Assembly (NCBI GenBank): GCA_963978905.1
Contig: OZ022260.1
Location: 49,373,551 to 49,437,550, forward strand
DNA length: 64,000 nt
Direction: 5' to 3'
Source: Trichostrongylus colubriformis
Lineage: Eukaryota; Nematoda; Chromadorea; Rhabditida; Trichostrongylidae
The notes under the pieces were generated by a model. That model did not search any database, was not told the origin of the DNA, and saw only the letters and a program-made list of their open reading frames with translations. Positions 1-12,138 of this stretch are shown here, piece after piece (within the stretch, counting starts at the first letter, position 1; each line of letters begins with the position of its first letter). A program made the translations under genes and the position numbers.

Positions 1-1734
1 CTTTTCGTGCTTCTGCTCATGTACTGCATCTCAAATCTAGAGTGATCTTGAAGGAAATTGGAATCGTGGAGTTTACGTGAACGATCCCTTCAAAGCAGGG
101 GTGGATCGAGACTGCTTTTTGATCAGGCAACTACAACGATAAAGCGTTGAAATTACAACTGAAGGTGCAAAGTAGTGCAGCCGTGATGGGATACGAGATC
201 AAATCTCAATAAACTTTAAAAATTGGACCAAAAGCAGTGTTAAGGGCAATTCGGACCGAAGATGGAAAATTTATCAAATATGTATGTCGACGTGTTTCAA
301 ACACGATGTGAAGAAAAAACGGGATGAAACGGTAAGAAACCCAAGAGGTAGAACCCCTTTCCGTCTTTATCCTCAAAAGGGGCGGGCCGGGATAAAATAA
401 GTGGCAGCTGTTGAAGAAGACGGTTCTATGAAGCCTGGAGCCATCTTTTCCATCGGAAATCGCGCCACATTTTTAGACCCATTTGCGCATTAGCTTTCAT
501 TTGTGGGACCCAGTTTAGGATTTTTCTCCCTTATTACCCCCATTACTGCCTTTAATTCTCGGGGACGAGTTTCGCGACTCGTCGCATCAGAATGGCTTTC
601 ACTGCAAGTTGAGTTACACAATTTTTCTAGTGTTCGTAGCGGTCATTTGTCGTGAACATAACGTATTTGATATGCTTAAAAAGTTGCGAAGAGGTGGTCA
701 GAGTTAACGTAAATTCAGTGAAATCTACAGCTCCACTTGCTCAGTTCTACAAAGCTCAGTGTACATGCTGAGGCAAGAAGAAGAAAAGACGAGCTGAAGG
801 TCTCAAAAACGGAAGGTGAGATGTCACACGCACTAATTCTTTTTCGACCGGCAACCTGACTTTTGCTTGGATTCACCGACTTGAATTCAACTGAAAATAA
901 ATTATCAATTGTGCTTGCTGCTTGAGCAACTTCTTTTAGCTTTCTGAAACCAATAAGGCCGATGTATTGAATTTTCTCGATATGTAATGGGAAAAACTAT
1001 GGAAGAAGCATTTAGTGTACTTGTAAGCATACATGACGCACTCATCAGTGAACCTATGCCATGTAGGGGTCACCTCTGCTAGTATAAGCCGTCGTGATAG
1101 AGTATTCAAGTAAATATGGCAGGTAATATCGACACTATTATTTTTAGTCTTAGCAAATATAATAGGCAGTATCGGGTACTAAGGTGGCAAAAGCGCAAAA
1201 GCAACCGAAGATTTTTCACTTGATTCACTCCAAACAGTAGTACTTCGAGTACTTTAGACTAGGAAGGTAATATCTTGACTTCATTTTAACATTTCTGATC
1301 AAATGAGCACTCCTGCCACTGTTTTCCCTCTATTTGGAAAGTATTTCATTTCGATAAAAATCGCCGTGTCACATGAATGTCTTATAGAGTAACATGGAAA
1401 GTGAAGAGGGAGTGAGACTGAAGGTCGTAGATATCTCTTTAAAGTGGCTGATAACTCTTCTTCAAACCCATTAAAAACGTGCTTAGGGTGAAGCGAGGAT
1501 TAATGACTTCTATCAAGCAGGGGTCGAGGATCTCTCATACGGAAGGGTCCTTTGCAGAGTTGGAAAAATGGGGTCGCTTTCCAAAAAAAAAAACTCTTCG
1601 TGGAACAGCGACCTACTTTTTGTGTCTTTGGAGGCGAGCGAAAGGTTCCAAATGGGGAGTTAAGCTCATTTCCGAAAAAGGTCTTTCGTTGAACCCTGTG
1701 TGCTATTCAGTGACCAGACGGTGACGGGTTTGCG
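1..1734. other. Gene-free stretch, no recognised content
   Basis: I see no convincing exon, RNA gene or terminal repeat here. Short open frames, such as 1479-1724 (+), lack family similarity and splice context and read like chance ORFs in AT-rich noncoding DNA. Confidence 0.5.
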
Positions 1735-2110
1735 AGTGTGTAGCATGTGTTCCTGTGATTAGTGTGAGGTCAGGTCAACCATAAGTGGGCTTGCTTCACG
1801 AAACGATTGATTTATTACTGATTTCAAGAACTTGGCCACGTTACTGGGTCTATTTATGTCAAAGGTAATACCCAAAAAATAAATACTGGTATTGGTGAAG
1901 GTAAATATGCAATAAAATTTCTTAGTAAAGTTGGATGCATATAAAAATATTAGTGCATTCAATTTCCAGCTGAAAGCGGTTAAGATCTAGGTGCAAGAGG
2001 GGAGGGTGGTGAGATGAGTGTGGAAACTAGCCACTGTTGCTATCCGTAATATAAAGTTTTAGTCTCACTAGAATGTTGATTTCGTCGTTTCTATAGTGAA
2101 TTGAAATTTC
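1735..2110 (+). repeat. Dispersed repeat, uninterrupted copy of the 28.3 kb repeat
   Basis: This block aligns in direct orientation with 28327-28575 and then with 29474-29545. Shared landmarks are GTGATTAGTGTG, the 'gcttcac(a/g)a(a/g)acgattgatt' stretch, 'tctacttatgtcaaag' and, at the far end, GTCCGTAATATAA versus ATCCGTAATATAA. The copy at 28.3 kb is split by an approximately 890-bp mariner derivative that is absent here, so this one is the empty version. Divergence is considerable and no coding capacity is visible. Confidence 0.55.
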
Positions 2111-3133
2111 CATTTACTTCATTTCAGAGGAAAGTGCTCAAGGAATTTTCTCCCGAATAGAAGATTCTCCGAGGAGTTTCCTTCCTAGTTGCAACCTCCT
2201 CGAGGATTCCTCATACCTATCGTAAATTTCATAACAGTAAAGGTAGAAAAGCTAGGAAAAGAAGAGAAGGAGAAACGCGATTATGCATTGAATAAGCAGG
2301 CGCCGCTGACGCTATCATCATTGGTGAAATTCAGATGGAAGCAACTTCACCGTTTTTTTAACCCCGTTTTTTAATGGAACTCAAGATGGTTTGGAAACTA
2401 AAAATTTCTGCTTTCTAAAATGCATTTGGATTACTTTCAATACACCTCACCTCTTCTTCTGGTTCTGAAGAAGTGACGCACTCGACTCCAATTCCACATC
2501 ATTAAGGCATTTGAATGCGTGATCAGCCGTGTACGGGGGTTTGCGGGACCAGTCCCTGTTCTTGTATTTGTACCAGCACAGTGCAGTGTCCAACATCTCC
2601 TTCCCATGAGTTTTCGCCTTCCCTTACACAGATGCCGTGTATTTGCCATTGCCCTGTTTTTCGGCACCGCCCTTGTGCTGAGGCCAGACCACGGTTGTAA
2701 TTGCATTCCTACTTTCTATGGGTTTGCAAGGAATAAAAGTTTTTAGAATTATTCCAACTAATTAATTACTGTATATGCCTCTGAATCATTCAACTTTTGA
2801 CAAAGCGAAAATTCTTTCATATATTAGTAGTTAGATCCTAAAGCTGCCAGTGATAAAACCATTCGGATGGATGGAACAGTTTTCCTCGGGAAAGAAGTTT
2901 TTTCTCACCTGTTGCGTATTGGGTTCTTGACACGATGCTCCTCTCTACATAATTTACTCCGAAAAGACTGGCCCTGCACTGCGTATACCCAACCCCGACA
3001 TCCATGCCTTCTTCGTACATCTCAGAGGCAGTACGAGTATACGACTCATCTCTATGCATCATTCCCCTGCAGTACTACAAGTTCCATCTCACTCATCACA
3101 GAGACATAGAGAAAAACGGCGCAACGTTCGGCC

Positions 3134-3561
3134 GCGGTCATACTTTGCGCAGCTGCATTAGTTGACGCCGGTGCCGGCGTCAACTCACGCAGACACTTGC
3201 GTGAGTTGACGCCGGCACTGGCGTCAAACTCACGCAACCATTTGCCAGCCGCAGACGACGGCGTCAGTAGATAATGCGCAGCGTTTGCAATATTCTTGAC
3301 CCAATCACACTACAGTATGATAATTGTGGCCGATTCGAATCTTGGCGCTGTGCCAATACACGAAGCGGCCACGATCACCATATTGGCACACTGCTAAGAT
3401 TCGAATCAGCCACAATCACCATACTGTAGTGTGATTGGGTCAAGAATTTCGCAAACTCTGCGGATTATCTATTGACGCCGTCGTCTGCGGCTGGCAAATG
3501 GTTGCGTGAGTTTGACGCCGGTGCCGGCGTCAACTAACGCAGCTGCGCAAAGTATGACCGC
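3134..3561. mobile_element. 428-bp foldback (palindromic) MITE-like element
   Basis: The two halves are inverted copies of each other. The left end begins GCGGTCATACTTTGCGCAGC and the right end is its reverse complement. Each arm of about 190 bp carries GC-rich sub-palindromes of the form TTGACGCCGGTGCCGGCGTC, and the centre around 3345-3375 is a short loop. Nothing in it could encode a transposase, so it is a non-autonomous hairpin element. No target-site duplication is obvious. Confidence 0.8.
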
Positions 3562-5566
3562 GACCTTCCTTGCCCATCGTTCTCTCAGGGAACTCATCGT
3601 TCCACTGTTCACGCGACTTGAAAAAGAAAGAAAATGCACCATACAAGTGAGTTTCTTTGTTCAGGACGAAAAGCCAGAGACTTCTGAACTCACCTACCAT
3701 CGGAGCTCCAGTGAAGATCTTTCAGCTTCTTGAACGAGAACATTTCGAACACTGTCGCTCAGTAGAGAGAACGATGTCAGAGCTTATTTGGATGACAATG
3801 AGAGAAAAAAAGTGTGTGTCCGTGGTGTCGGTCCATTCAAGGTCCTCCAGATATTTCGTTTAGGACACAATTTTTATTTTCGCAATTATGTGACCGATAA
3901 GAAGAGGTTTTCTAATAGAAGAAACTACAGGAACTGGAAAGAATGAGGATCGTGCAGGAGACTAGATACGAAGTTTTTATGTAAGTGGTACGGATGTGCG
4001 AATGCATGAGGTCAGTCGAGTAATCCAGTTTACGGTTGGCAGTAAGGTGACGGAAATTTTTCCAGACACATTAAGTGGTTGTCGGTTTCTCCTGTCATGC
4101 AACTGTTGCCATCTACGAGTTCAAGCACCCCTTCGAAAACCTTCAAAAACGCTGACATTGCAAGACTGCACATCGAAAAATTGAGGAATGGCGCCTTCAC
4201 TGATTTATCGAGACCGAAAATAAAAAGTAATAGTCAGAATTTGATTGACCCTGCCAAGTGCCATTACATATTCCCTTTTCAATCCTGCCATCGCTTCTGG
4301 ATGCGCACTGGCAAGCACGCACAATTTTGTTGCGTTGTCGAACACTTCATGGAACCACGTTGTCAATGCTCTCTTCATTATTTCCAGTGCAAATATCTCG
4401 AGCTCCCTTCCAAAACTACCACTTTTTGGACAATTCGTCGAGACAGTTCGTTAAATTGTATGCTGCGCAATTTCTGACACTCTTCATCTCCTTGAATCTG
4501 CTCTACACCAGTTGCCGAGCGCCCGTTTACTGAGTTACCACACAAGTAGCACGCCTGCTTCGCATACCGTCACAGTCCCAAGTCGCTAGGACCGATCCGT
4601 CAGCTCAAGGGTGGACCGCAAAGCATCTGAGTCACAGATGACAACGGCTTCCTGTCGTGCTTCTGCGAAATATTTATTTATGTCTTCAGCAAGTAGTATC
4701 TTCCAATAAAAACTCATTGAAAAACAACGTTTAACCATAGCCAACAGTGTTAGTGGCAGTATCAATATCCTCTGCACGAGACACTACAACTACATTTACA
4801 GGGCCGCGTTCATTGTTCACGGTGCTGGCGACAGGCCGTCGCTGCGTTCCTCTGCGTCTCCACCTTTGCCACACTAGCTCGTTACCTGCCTCGTTTTTAC
4901 ATCCCCCTACGCAAGGTAAGAACGCGGCTTGTGTAGAGACCGATAAAAAATTAATATATTGTCAGACGTATAAAAAATTGTTTAACGCCTGGTGCATCAC
5001 AGTAGGCCAAGGAAACATTTATTGTAAATGTCCTTTAAAGAGCATCCAGCTAGTGGTTCTGAGATTCCGTAGGCTTTTAGCATGTGGTGCGAGAAAGATC
5101 GATCAATTTTGATATTCATGAGCCTATCGACAATACCACGCTGTACATTCGCTAAAAATGTTTCAATGCCAATTTCACGACATTCAAATTGCAATGCTGA
5201 TCAGCAATTCTATTTTTAGCTCTCGGTGGTCTAATGACTCATTCCAACACCATCCTCTCGTGAATCAGCATTACCCCCAAACCATTCTTTCACGTATTTA
5301 GAAGTTTCTGAACGTATGGAATTGTCATCGATTAGCATGTCATGAGCCGTTTCCAAGTGCTACCACCTAATCCCCTACATCAGTGAATGTCTTCACCCTT
5401 AAAATGATTCGAGACTTTTTTGGCATCATTTCACTGAATATAAACAACTTTCCACTGCACCTCAGCTCACCTTCTCAATTTACGTGCAAGATAAAAAAAT
5501 GAGGCAAGTGGCTTCGGTCAAACCCTTGCAATGCGAATCGCGATGGCATGAATTAATTGGCTTATA
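3562..5566. other. Gene-free stretch between repeat elements
   Basis: Several overlapping short ORFs occur (for example 4079-4477 +), but they sit in competing frames and none matches a family I recognise. There are no paired terminal repeats. I see nothing supportable here. Confidence 0.45.
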
Positions 5567-6566
5567 CAGTGTGTCCCAAAATTATGGGCGCCAATGTATT
5601 GCAATAATTTTGTTGGCGTCAGTAGATTGAATGAAAAATCAACCCATTCACAACTTTACGTATAGCTTGTGTAACAAGGCACAGCAGTCTTATCATAGGT
5701 TGTTCTGCTCCAACAGGGATACAAGCTCAAAGTCTCTCCATCACTCAATCGCCCTTGACACGCAAGTCTTTCCATACATTCCTTCCCAAATCTTTCCCTG
5801 GGCTACCATATGTGGCTCCACACTAGGATGACTGACTCGTCAGACCTTGCTTTTAGTTGAGGACCCGCCAGGAGATCAATGGAATCATATTTTGGGAGGT
5901 TTGACGGACGCCTTAAAGCGATGAATTCGAACAGATCTGGTCGGCAGCGCATTTGAATCAGTTTGATTGTAGTATAAACTAAAGCGCCTTGCCGCTAAAC
6001 TCACCAGGTATTGTTCCGGAGAACTAGTGAGGCCAGTGCTTCATTATGTCTAACAGCGCGTTCTCCATGTTTACATTCCCGCAATCTTTGAGCCGAAATC
6101 GACGGAAACTAACGGTGTGTCATCATTGAACACCAAATCATAACTGGGACCCGCTTACAGGTAAGCAAGCGTCCTATCGGCATGAAGTATTCTACCAGAC
6201 GTTGTTGGCCACAATGAGTTGCCTTTAACTGCTCAGGCGTGAAAAGTTTGAGTTTAGAGAGTTTTTTAGTTTGAACAATACAGTGTGTCCCAAAAGTATA
6301 GGTCCACCCTATTTTTCATCCGTATCTCCAGAATGGAGCAGTGATTACTTTCCAAATTTTTATCTGTGGTACCTGATCACTATAGCGATCAAACGCCTCA
6401 GTAAAATTAGAGACATAAAATTGCAAGATTTTATTTGCTTTTTTTTCAAAAATAAGGGTGTCCCAAAAGCATAGGTCCACTCAGCTTTTCCGCCTTGCTT
6501 CCATCGAAAGGTAAGTTGTGAAGTAGATGTGTCGACGCATTCTTCTGAGATTCACTCTACAGTGCC

Positions 6567-6890
6567 ATGCCACACAGTACGCATTTATCCGAGTACGAAA
6601 AAGGACAAATTCTGGCCTACAAGGATGTGGGACTCAGCAATCGCAAAATTTCTGAGAAGATGGGCCTATCCCACAACTTGATCAGCATCTTCTGTCGCAC
6701 CATGGACCTGTACGGAACGAAAAAGAGAAGTGGAAGGCCGCAGAAGCTTTCTGAGAGGCAGAAGCGTCGGATCCTCAACGCTGCGTCCAATTCCAGAAAG
6801 GTTGTTTGTCGGCTGTCCAGGGAACTGGCACCTAATGTATGCATGTATCGCTGCTTATATGGTAGTAAATTACTTTCTAGAACGTCCTGA
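6567..6890 (+). pseudogene. Tc1-like transposase fragment, N-terminal DNA-binding part
   Basis: 107 codons. The start 'MPHSTHLSEYEKGQI' is followed by a homeodomain-like helix-turn-helix and the linker 'SGRPQKLSERQKRRI', which resembles the GRPR-type hook between the two HTH motifs of Tc1 transposases. Similarity stops near residue 90. There is no DDE catalytic domain on this strand because the element folds back. Non-functional. Confidence 0.75.
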
Positions 6891-7560
6891 TAAACCCTGG
6901 AATCCATACGATGCGTGATGAATAGTATCCTGCTCTTACCAAAGCGAGAAAAGGCGGCCCATACCATAACACCACCACCAGCAAATCCGCGCCGAGAAGA
7001 AACACGGCTCCTTACTCAAATTCCTCCAGTAACCAGCTACCGTCCAGTCCGTCCAAATTGAATTTTTTCGCACCAGAAAAGATCACCTGCAACATTATTA
7101 CTAATGCTGTATGAATTACTACGTCAACAATGTAACCTTGCAGACTACCTCCCCATTGATGCGTCCAGCTGACATTTTACTTGGCAAAATGGATTCGAGC
7201 CTCTTCGAGCACCCTCGTGAGGTATGGTGTGGACACCGTCTTCGCTCGATGTGAGGAACGACTTGAGCAGACGGTGCACAGTGCTTTTCGATACAGTAGG
7301 TGCCATTCCCTGCACAGCCGACAAACACCCTTTCTGTAATTGGATGCAGCGTTGAAGATCCGACGCTTCTGCCTCTCAGATAGCTTCTGCGGCCTTCCAC
7401 TTCTCTTTTTCGATCCGTACAGGTCCATGGTGTGACAGAAGCTGCTGATCAAGTTGTGGGATAGGCCCATCTTCTCAGAAATTTTGCGATTGCTGAGTCC
7501 CGCATCCTTGTAGGCCAGAATTTGTTCTTTTTCGTACTCGGATAATGCGTACTGCGTGGC
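6845..7560 (-). pseudogene. Tc1-like transposase pseudogene, HTH plus broken catalytic region
   Basis: Read on the minus strand from about 7560. The same HTH region as in the left arm is followed by 'SGRPQKLSERQKRRI', a paired-like second motif, and 'LTRVLEEARIHFAK'. After a frameshift comes VIFSGAKKFNLDGLDG, which corresponds to the first catalytic block (normally with an aspartate where glycine-alanine stands here). Next is VVLWYGPPF, or in another frame MVWAAFSRFGKSRI, the block around the second catalytic aspartate. At least two frameshifts and several stops make it inactive. Confidence 0.7.
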
Positions 7561-8073
7561 ATGGCACTGTAGAGTGAATATCAGAGGGATGCGTCAACAC
7601 ATCTACTTCACAACTTACCTTTCGATGGAAGCGAGGCGGAAAAGCTGAGTGGACCTATACTTTTGGGACACCCTTATTTTTGAAAAAAAAGCAAATAAAA
7701 TTTTGCAATTTTATGTCTCCAATTTTACTGAGGCGTTTGATCGCTATAGTGATCAGGTACCACAGATAAAAATTTGGAAAGAAATCGCTGGTCCATTCTG
7801 GAGATATGGATGAAAAATAGGGTGGACCTATACTTTTGGGACACACTGTAGTATGGTGAGGTGCGTGTCACCGTTGAAACCATTGACCGTGAAGTCCATT
7901 CGAAAAAGTTTTGAAATCTCAAAATTTATGGGCATCATCCCGACAAGTACGCACCTTGATAGAAGAAGGCCCTGTTCATCCACTTAGCAGCAAATGGAAG
8001 AAAAAACATCGATACAGTTTGTATAGAGGAATACAAACATGAACTTAGGCGCCCATAATTCTGGGACACCCTG

Positions 8074-8955
8074 TATAATGACTTGTGAGGTTGCCAGGCG
8101 ACGTACGAGTCAATGCTCCTTCCAAACGAGTCTGGAACCAATTCATCTACCTCGAATGTATGGGAGGCTTCATTAACCTGGACGGGAGTTGTCCGTCACC
8201 GAGATTGATTTCCTATCTATTTTCATGTGTTTTGCGTATCATATTGCTATAGCGAGTTCACCCCTCTCCTGCTCACTCTGGATCGACATTTCGTTAGCAG
8301 ACGCACATTACAGACCGCTCAAGGAGAAAGGTCATACTGGATTCACTGATAAAAAAGAAAGGATATAAGGCAATTTTGTTGACGCTATATTTGGACAAGC
8401 TACTCTTCTCGGATTCCTTTTTCTGTACTGCAGATTGCCAATATAGCCCCTAATGGATGGGTTAAGCAAAGGGTTTCAAAAACGTACGCAGATTCCCCAC
8501 AGCTTACCAAATCCCACAGATACCCGAGCATGGCAGGGGTGCACCTATGTTTCTTTTCATAATCCCTGCTTTGATTTATAAGAAGCTTCTTTTTGATCGG
8601 GTAGGATACGCCATGCATTTGACTTTCACTCGTGATGGTAATGAAGTACAGGATAAGAGTCAATTATGACAAAGGAGTTAACAGCAATTGCCTGATCGCT
8701 TGCAGGTCTTGAGCTAACAAGGTAGCTCAAAATTCCATGGATTCCTCTACAGAAAGTTACTCAGTCCATAAATCTTCTCTCATATTATTTTGCGGCACTT
8801 CTTCCCTGGTTTTGTCACGTTTCCGACAAAGCTCAAAAAGGAAGTCCCTCGTATGGGAAGCCGGTCTCCAGAGCGCTCTGTGTTTCTTCAAAGGTTATCG
8901 AACGGCAGAAACGGCTCATAAATGTCACCATTTACAAGTGGACCTAAGATAAGGG
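8074..8955. other. Gene-free stretch
   Basis: No recognised feature. Short ORFs on both strands are unsupported. Confidence 0.4.
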
Positions 8956-9034
8956 AAGATAAGACGCCGACGAAAAGAAAAAAATCTTTCCACTGGGTTC
9001 GATGCTATCAGTGCTGAACAGAACCACTGAATCC

Positions 9035-9590
9035 GCTTGAAGGCAGCTTTAGGGGAAATTCGGACGAAAAGTAATCGAAGTAGTGGATATGAAAACCGAG
9101 ATGCCTAGTAACAGGACAGTATAGAAAAACGAATGGAAATGGCCAAAAACCCGCGAAATAGGACCCCTTCCCATCGTTGGTTCTAGGCGCGAACGACCTT
9201 TCCGTCAAGAAGCGGGTACTCCGCATAGGTTTTCCATTGGCATTACCAAGACGTAAACATGAAGGGACGTTCGGAAATGCGACAGCATCTAATTTCATGT
9301 GGTGAGCTTCAAACTAAAAGTGAGAAAGCACACTGCGATACTTTCAATCCCACCGACTTCCTTGACCAACCTCACCGTGACCAACCACTTATCACGTCGC
9401 CTGGAGGCGGGCTGCCCAAAATCAAGGCGGCTTGCCCTAACGAGGCCGCCTCCACCACAGCTCAAGGGGGCGCCTTCCGCGGGGGATTCGCCATGCATAG
9501 GCCTTCCAGACCCGTAGTTTTTCACTCAATGCCTCCTTATGGGATTCCCTGTCCATTATCCCGAACACTGTCTTTAAAGGCACATTGAAG
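9035..9590 (+). repeat. Dispersed GC-rich repeat, copy A (pairs with 30455-31008)
   Basis: About 550 bp, directly repeated at 30455-31008 with perhaps 80-85% identity judged by eye. Shared landmarks include GGTTCTAGGCGCG, ACGACCTTTCCGTCAAGA, CCGCATAGGTTTTCCA, the 'gaggcgggctgccc' block, and a 3' end at ACACTGTCTTTAA. A frame open in both copies (9259-9588 and 30595-31038) contains '(D/N)EAAS(T/A)TA(Q/E)GGAF'. Differences between the copies mostly change the amino acid, which argues against selection on protein. No terminal repeats were found. Confidence 0.75.
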
Positions 9591-10269
9591 CATTATTGGG
9601 GTGTTACAGCTCTGGCCGCGGTCAGATAGCGACCTACAGCAATAGACTGTACCACTACCGAGGCGTGGCTGTCAGCTCCTGGAGCGTGCAGAGCCAAAGA
9701 AGCAAGCGCGATTCCACCAAGCAGCCTAGGCCCGCGCAACCAAAACGTGATGGTTGGGAGTGACGGTGGCAACGGCGGCAATAACGTGCTAAAAGAGGCC
9801 TACGATTCATGCGGTACCATAAGGAAGATAAGCCAGTGATAAAGGAGATGTTGACATGAAGAAACAAGTGATATGTTAGAGTTTATGATACCATCAGCAG
9901 GAACTGATTGAAAGGCTCAGTTTTACGCGGTAAACTCGCCCAAGGCCTGTTGTAAGGAGGCATTATTTTTGCCATTTTCGGGAACTTCCTTCTGTTTTTC
10001 ATTGTCGGCGTAATCCCCACCACCTCTACTTTCATAATTCAGCGTTAGAGCCACTCAAGGTAATCCTGCGATGTGCCTTCAAAGGCAGTGGTAGAGGTAA
10101 TTCAGTTGCATCATTCATTCCAACCTGTGATACTGAGCGGTGCACGTTTTCACCACAAAAAAAACCGACACGTCAAACAGGTCGTAAGTAATTCCGTCGA
10201 TACGACATTAATGCGGTACGATCAGTATCATTCTGCTGTCATGCTCCTTACACTATACCTCAGCCATTC

Positions 10270-10492
10270 TCCGGCGAAGCGACGGCATTGGTGGACTCTC
10301 CTCTCGATTCCGAGAGATCGATCTGCTCACCCTCCGCGAGCTCGGCCAAACTCAACACTAACGGACCAGCTCTATCCGAGACGGATCGACTGTCAATTGG
10401 CGCGTGGTCGAAGTTATGGTCCCATGCACCGATCCCAAGTGCCTGAGAATACACCTGGGGGTACTCTTGGTGCGTTTGCGTTTTACGCCCGC
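10270..10492 (-). repeat. Dispersed repeat, inverted relative to 49480-49692
   Basis: The reverse complement of this block aligns with 49480-49692 in chd-1 intron 3. Shared landmarks are CGTAAAACGCAC, TTGGGATC(A/G)GTGCATG, CCAATTGAC(G/A)GTCGATC, GGTGAGCAGATCG, TCTCGGAATCGAGAG and AATGCCGTCGC. Similarity begins and ends abruptly. It is a family of unknown type without visible ends or coding capacity. Confidence 0.75.
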
Positions 10493-12138
10493 AGTTGGGC
10501 AACAACATGTACAAGGCCCCTACCTCAAGCGGAGCCTGTTAAGAACGATGTCTCCCTAAATCTCTAGGGCACGCCTTTCACCGACTTATACGTCACAAGT
10601 AGTCAGGTCTTCCTGGAGCCCCAAATTTCATCAGGATGACTCACTTCGAGTGTTTCTTACGGCCCACATTACCTCTACCGTTGTCCTAAAGGCACCGGGA
10701 GTGGTAAAGGAAAAGTGAGAACTGAGGACGCATGCTCTCTGAAAACAAACCTTCCACTTCAGAAGAAGCAATGTGTAGCTAAACTCGTTTTGAAGAAGCA
10801 CGTCTTGGGGTCTTATAACAACCCAGCTGCACGGCATGTCGTTCTCCAGTTCATCAGCCGGGATGAAGGCGGCCCGTGCGGGACATCGTTCGCGGCCGGC
10901 TGATTTCGCCTCTATCTCGTCTGCGATCTACCCCTTGCTAGTGACGCCGAGGGGGGTGTTTCCGGATTCCTATTTCTCAGGATTTCGCCGCTTTATTTCG
11001 TTCTTTCTCTATTGTTACACTGCCGAGCCCCTACTTTCATTTTCCACAAACTGCATCCTGATGTCTTTGAACGAGTAATTATGAAGATCTCGAAGGAACA
11101 AAAGATGGATTGGGCCAGTGATCACTTCTAAAGGCTGTGAGGGCCATTATTTGGATGTTCAGGAAAGCGGAACATGTATGCTATGTGGAGAATCAGGAAG
11201 CAGACGGTGTGCGAGGCAATTATTGGAGAAAAGATCGCCGTGACCCTTTAACAAAGGTGCTCTATAGCGATTTTCCTGTGGCAGGCGTAAGTCAAACAAC
11301 TGCGAAGCTATTAGCTGCGTATCATTGCCACGTATCAAGATTTGGCGTGGCACCAATAATGCGCCGTGATACAGTGCATTGTAAAACACGTGCGCGCAAT
11401 AATCAACTAGAAACATAGGGGTTTCCGAGCTCTGGAGATTCCACTAAGCTTTTTCTTCACTGTCGCACTACGTAACATTTATATACTTCATGTTCAGCGG
11501 AAGACCAAATTATCGTTCCAGAGCTTCTTTGAGCGCTAAAGGCTGCGCCCTTGTCCTAACCACACATACGACGTCACATGACCCGGGTGTTGGTACAACG
11601 TTCATAAAGGGTTCGAGTACAGGTGCTTCATCACCGCTTCGAGCAGCAAACTGCAGTGTAATCATCGGAGGGAGGATCGCCGCGACGCAAGCGATCGCTG
11701 ATTCCACTCCTATCATCGAATCCCCGAACCACTAAGCGGTCGAATCATACCCGTCACTTCTCCGAGAATGGTAAAGAACATGCAGGGATATAAATGCTGT
11801 AACACAAAGGAGATAGGATTGTGAAATGTTTTGAGGAACCGGGAAGGATCGGAATAATGAGGAAGATTGAAAGAAATGATCGTTTTGAAACGAACACTCG
11901 AGATTGAAAGCGATAATCGGTAAAGAAACTCGGATTCAAAGCGTGACGTTTGTGGTCTGTATTCGCATCTCTCGCTCATCTCCTCGAACTGCAACATCAC
12001 CTTTCCGAGTTGCTCGCTGTAGAAGACGTCATTTGTTGTCTCGTTGGGTGTATTTCATTCAGTCATCATGATCCCTACAACATATAAAACGCTTCGTCTG
12101 ACTGTCCCTCCGTCTGCCACGAAATTATGTTTTATATA
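10493..12138. other. Gene-free stretch with one weak coding candidate
   Basis: No family recognised. The best open frame is minus-strand 11716-11510 (68 codons, discussed in findings), which contains 'MIGVESAIACVAAILPPMIT'. It has no convincing splice partners. Confidence 0.35.

Larger units (their letters stand above)
6281..7848. mobile_element. Inner Tc1-like element built as an inverted duplication of the 5' half
   Basis: Ends are CAGTGTGTCCCAAAAGTATA and its reverse complement, flanked by TA on both sides. Each end has a second copy of the terminal motif about 173 bp inward (near 6457 and 7665), the IR/DR arrangement known from some Tc1-family transposons. Both arms encode the same N-terminal helix-turn-helix region: plus strand from 6567 and minus strand from about 7560, reading 'LSEYEKGQILAYKDVGLSNR' in the left arm. 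Only the minus-strand copy continues into recognisable catalytic-domain sequence (MVWAAFSRFGKSRILF, 6967 downward), and that is broken by stops and frameshifts. The element is a dead foldback derivative. Confidence 0.82.
5567..8073. mobile_element. Outer Tc1-like element interrupted by a second Tc1-like element
   Basis: Terminal inverted repeats CAGTGTGTCCCAAAATTATG at 5567 and its near reverse complement ending at 8073 are both flanked by TA, the target of Tc1/mariner elements. Removing the inner element (6281-7848) leaves about 940 bp. The remaining interior has no intact transposase and is heavily decayed or internally deleted. The ITR shares its first 14 bases with the inner element but then differs, so these are two related families, with the younger inserted into the older. 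Confidence 0.7.
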
